A stretch of DNA of 34,217 bases from Paraglomus occultum (Eukaryota; Glomeromycota; Glomeromycetes; Paraglomerales; Paraglomeraceae). Both the position numbers and the translations under genes were made by a program. The stretch's first letter is position 1, and every line of letters begins with the position of its first letter. The notes under the pieces are model-generated. The model was not told the DNA's origin, ran no database searches, and saw only the letters and a program-made list of their open reading frames with translations. The DNA lies in NCBI GenBank assembly GCA_910592205.1, contig CAJVPJ010000216.1:1-34217 (forward strand), read 5' to 3'. Positions 31,913 to 34,217 of this stretch are shown one piece after another.

Positions 31913-32880
31913 GGATGAGTATGTCTAGCATTAGCAAAGACTTGAAATAACTTTAAACGGAACAGATTAGCTCGGCTCTTGAAACAAACATGTTCAAAGT
32001 TTGATGTTAAGGTTAATATTAATGGAACAATTAAAGCCATATAAAACAATTGATTTCGAAAACTTTGTGGGCATTGGTTGGCGACAAAAGATTAGACATC
32101 AAAATAAGTACATGAGCGGGGGCCGATACACATTTTCGTGAATATCTCCGCGGTGAAATTTAAAATATTTTGTAACTATGAAATTGGTTTACATGCTGTT
32201 AAAATATTATTACAGACTATTATGTAGCCTAAATAAAAGATCATTATGTAGCAAGCCGAAGAGTACCCGTAGGCCGAGGATCCCCAACAAAAAGTTCACC
32301 AACGGTCGCTATTATTTGCCTCTTGTAGCAGAATTGACATAGTAACGGTAAGTACATTACCTCACTAGGGTCTTCGCATTGGATTATTGAATGCTATCAG
32401 TATTACAGCAAGTTCGAATATTGTCTCAAACCCTCTTATCCGAAAGATGACAACTGGGAATCTATCTGTTTCTTACACATCAATGCCGGGAATGTGAGGC
32501 GTTCTAAGAACTCGGGAATGCTATTCTTGCAACAAGTTACGAGTTGCGCGCGCGCGGTGACATGGGGATTCCGAAATTGGATATTACGAGTCGCAAGAAT
32601 AAGGCAAATTGACTTGACTTGTTTGAGAGTTTCTGTTCATTCGGTAATGTCGACAAGTCCGCAATATCAAATTTGTGAGTTATATCGTTATTAAAATCGT
32701 CCAATCGATTCGTCTGAATGTCAATTTCGCCGCGTGGCCAGCTTTGAGTAATTGTTCTGGTCATCAGCTCGATCTGTGATTATTATTAGTCCATTTTGCA
32801 ATATAATTTCCCAATCACCTGATTAATACTGGCAACCCCTTTTTATATAATTAGGTTATTATATTAATATATAATATTTT
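31913..32880. other. Intergenic stretch downstream of MET6
   Basis: No supported gene. The ORFs at 32494-32694 (+) and 32537-32764 (-) overlap each other on opposite strands and have no recognisable domain. AATAAAAG at about 32231 is a possible polyadenylation signal but is 320 bp past the stop. Confidence 0.4.
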
Positions 32881-33007
32881 GGGGGGTTAGATATACAAAC
32901 ATAGGGACCTCTTATATGAAAAGCCAAATTCGAAGTTTTTTTTTGCCGATCACTTTCAATAGTGAAAAAACGCAAACTTCAAATCCCTAAGGTTTTTGAA
33001 GGAAGCA

Positions 33008-33355
33008 AGCTATGCTCATAGCACTAATACCAATACACAATATAGCACATGTGCTATAAGAAAATGTGGCTATTTTTTAATTTTTTTATGAAATATGAAA
33101 TAAAAAAGGTTTTACATTTGTAAACTTACGATTCTGTCAAAGGAAACGAAAAAGTAGTATTATTTTCTTAAAGTGCGTGTTATAGAGTATCCATTGGCAT
33201 AGTTTTTATGAACGTAGCTTACTTCCTTCAAATGTAAAAATTTTTTTATTTAATATTTTTCCAAATTTTTTTATTTAATATTTTAAAAAATAGCCACATT
33301 TTCTTATAGCACATGTGCTATATTGTGTATTGGTATTAGTGCTATGAGCATAGCT
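33008..33355. mobile_element. Short non-coding element with perfect 73-bp inverted ends
   Basis: Bases 33008-33080 are exactly the reverse complement of 33283-33355 (AGCTATGCTCATAGCACTAA at the left start; TTAGTGCTATGAGCATAGCT at the right end). The spacer is 202 bp, AT-rich and without ORF. The arms contain their own small palindromes (ATAGCACATGTGCTAT and CTATGCTCATAG). The size (348 bp) and structure suit a MITE-like, non-autonomous DNA transposon. Perfect arms suggest a young element or gene conversion. I could not find a clear target-site duplication. It lies between MET6 and the third kinase paralog. Confidence 0.7.
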
Positions 33356-33691
33356 ACTACCGATATCTAACCCAATTATCGATAAGCGTTACGCTACACT
33401 GCCCAAGTGCTTGAAAGTTGGCAAAAGGCTCAGTTATACTCTTATCGCATATTACTTTAGCATGACAAGAATAATGAAGATAAAATTATTAGAATATAAG
33501 ACGTCCCTTGCCCTGGAAAGATGAATGGACGTAATGTAGGTAAATAAAAAGGGGACTTGGGCAAACAAAAATCTATAATGTAATACTAATATGCGTGAAA
33601 CGATGTACCTGCGGATGTGCGATGTAACACAAGTATTGAAGAACGAACATTTGTTCAACTTGAAAAGAATCCTTAAACTCAACTTGTTACT
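33356..33691. other. Short intergenic stretch before the third kinase paralog
   Basis: No gene. GATGTAACACAAGTATT at about 33620 weakly resembles GATGTAACAAATATTCTC just before the start of paralog 1 (about 12882), but the long conserved 5' flank of paralogs 1 and 2 is not present here. Confidence 0.35.
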
Positions 33692-34217
33692 ATGTCGTTG
33701 TCATCAGAAACTGTTAATCCAGCAATAGACGATTTGGTTCAATCCCGTTATGCGAATGGATACAATAAACTTGAATGGATTCCTTACAAGGAAATCACCA
33801 ACGTAAAGCCGACTCAAATTGACAACGTTTACTACGCTGTTCGCAACCGATATGCAATAACGCTAGTATTACTTGGAAGTAGCGAAGAGTGCACACCAAC
33901 ACTTGTGAGTGAGTTTGCTAGAATATACTCACTTCCAACACACAAGTACAACAACAATGACAATAACTTTAGACGGTACTAGGTACTCCGAATGGCTTAA
34001 TCGTCGCAACAGACTCATTATTGGATTCACCAAGTCTAATGACAAGGGACTTTTTTCTGCACTTAAAACCTATCGTTGGTTCAATTCCAACTCGCCCAGC
34101 AAAACTAATAACTATTACATGGTTGCTAATGAACGCTTTGACCATTGTTATTCTCGATATGGCTTCTGCTCCACATGTGGAATACTCCGATGTAGTCCCG
34201 TGTGGTGCATTTGTGGT
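33692..34217 (+). pseudogene. Third mosaic-kinase paralog, frameshifted and cut by the window end
   Basis: Starts MSLSSETVNPAIDDLVQS and follows the first exon of the other two paralogs: KLEWIPYKEI, PTQIDNVYYA, ECTPTLVSEFARIYSLPTHK, NNFRRY, and then, in another frame, SEWLNRRNRLIIGFTKSND. The final bases match the DNA coding YGFCSTCGILRCSPVWCICG. The frame breaks at 33975-33988, where GGTACTA is followed by GGTACTC; removing seven bases gives RRYSEWL, matching RRYSKWL of paralog 1. An extra 63 nt (34044-34106, 21 codons, no stop) lies where the others have NDxNYYMV. The rest of the gene, if present, is outside the window. With only one lesion it may be a recent pseudogene or a sequencing error. 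Confidence 0.75.

Noticed and set aside
32494-32764. Overlapping ORFs on both strands
   Set aside because: Mutual shadows without domains or conservation in the window.
34061-34100. tRNA-like arm: GTTGG-TTCAATT-CCAAC followed by TCGCCCAG
   Set aside because: No matching acceptor strand, D arm or anticodon arm upstream, and the whole 63-nt insert is in frame with the kinase coding sequence. Coincidence is more likely.

Overview
The window looks like nuclear DNA of an arbuscular mycorrhizal fungus (Glomeromycotina). It is AT-rich. Its genes are split by many short GT-AG introns of about 60-200 nt. It carries two copies of the protein-kinase type that is expanded in this group (CxxC zinc motif, 'W-T-x-N', 'LEWIP', then a TKL-like kinase domain). 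Housekeeping genes (DUS3, THR1, SLX9, MET6) read as intact fungal genes once spliced. The clade call rests on recall of these kinase families, not on a search.

Left edge (1 to about 960): a stretch unlike the rest. An open frame runs from base 3 to 581 only if TGA is read as Trp; it holds eight in-frame TGA and no TGG. A second, broken frame of the same kind lies on the minus strand at 597-961. This is the Mollicutes code and fits the Mollicutes-related endobacteria of these fungi, either as DNA inserted in the fungal genome or as an assembly chimera.

1739-9902: three metabolic or RNA-modification genes whose exons I rebuilt. They are a carboxyltransferase beta subunit of the methylcrotonyl/acyl-CoA carboxylase family (+, 12 exons, 541 aa), tRNA-dihydrouridine synthase DUS3 (-, 18 exons, about 646 aa, convergent with the first) and homoserine kinase THR1 (-, 3 exons, 355 aa). 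A small broken frame lies between DUS3 and THR1.

11.57-27.56 kb: a region built by segmental duplication. A unit of 5' flank, mosaic kinase gene, 3' flank and SLX9 with its downstream flank is present at about 12.16-18.54 kb. It occurs again at about 22.6-27.56 kb, where SLX9 survives only as a decayed piece of its last exon. Solo pieces of the unit lie at 11.57-12.16 kb (5' flank plus a crumb of coding sequence) and 19.60-19.74 kb (3' flank). A decayed TPR-repeat gene (minus) lies at 21.4-22.3 kb. The kinase genes are the most unusual content: each protein carries four serial copies of a kinase N-lobe signature, two of them followed by CxxC/CxC or CxxC/CxxC motifs, before a single full kinase domain. 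Phase-0 introns sit at the same place in successive repeats.

29.27-31.91 kb: MET6, cobalamin-independent methionine synthase (+, 4 exons, 792 aa). Downstream is a 348-bp element with perfect 73-bp inverted ends (33008-33355). The right edge holds the start of a third mosaic-kinase paralog, broken by a 7-bp tandem duplication and cut by the window end.

THR1 and MET6 both belong to aspartate-family amino acid synthesis, but nothing here suggests a co-regulated cluster; they are about 20 kb apart on opposite strands.
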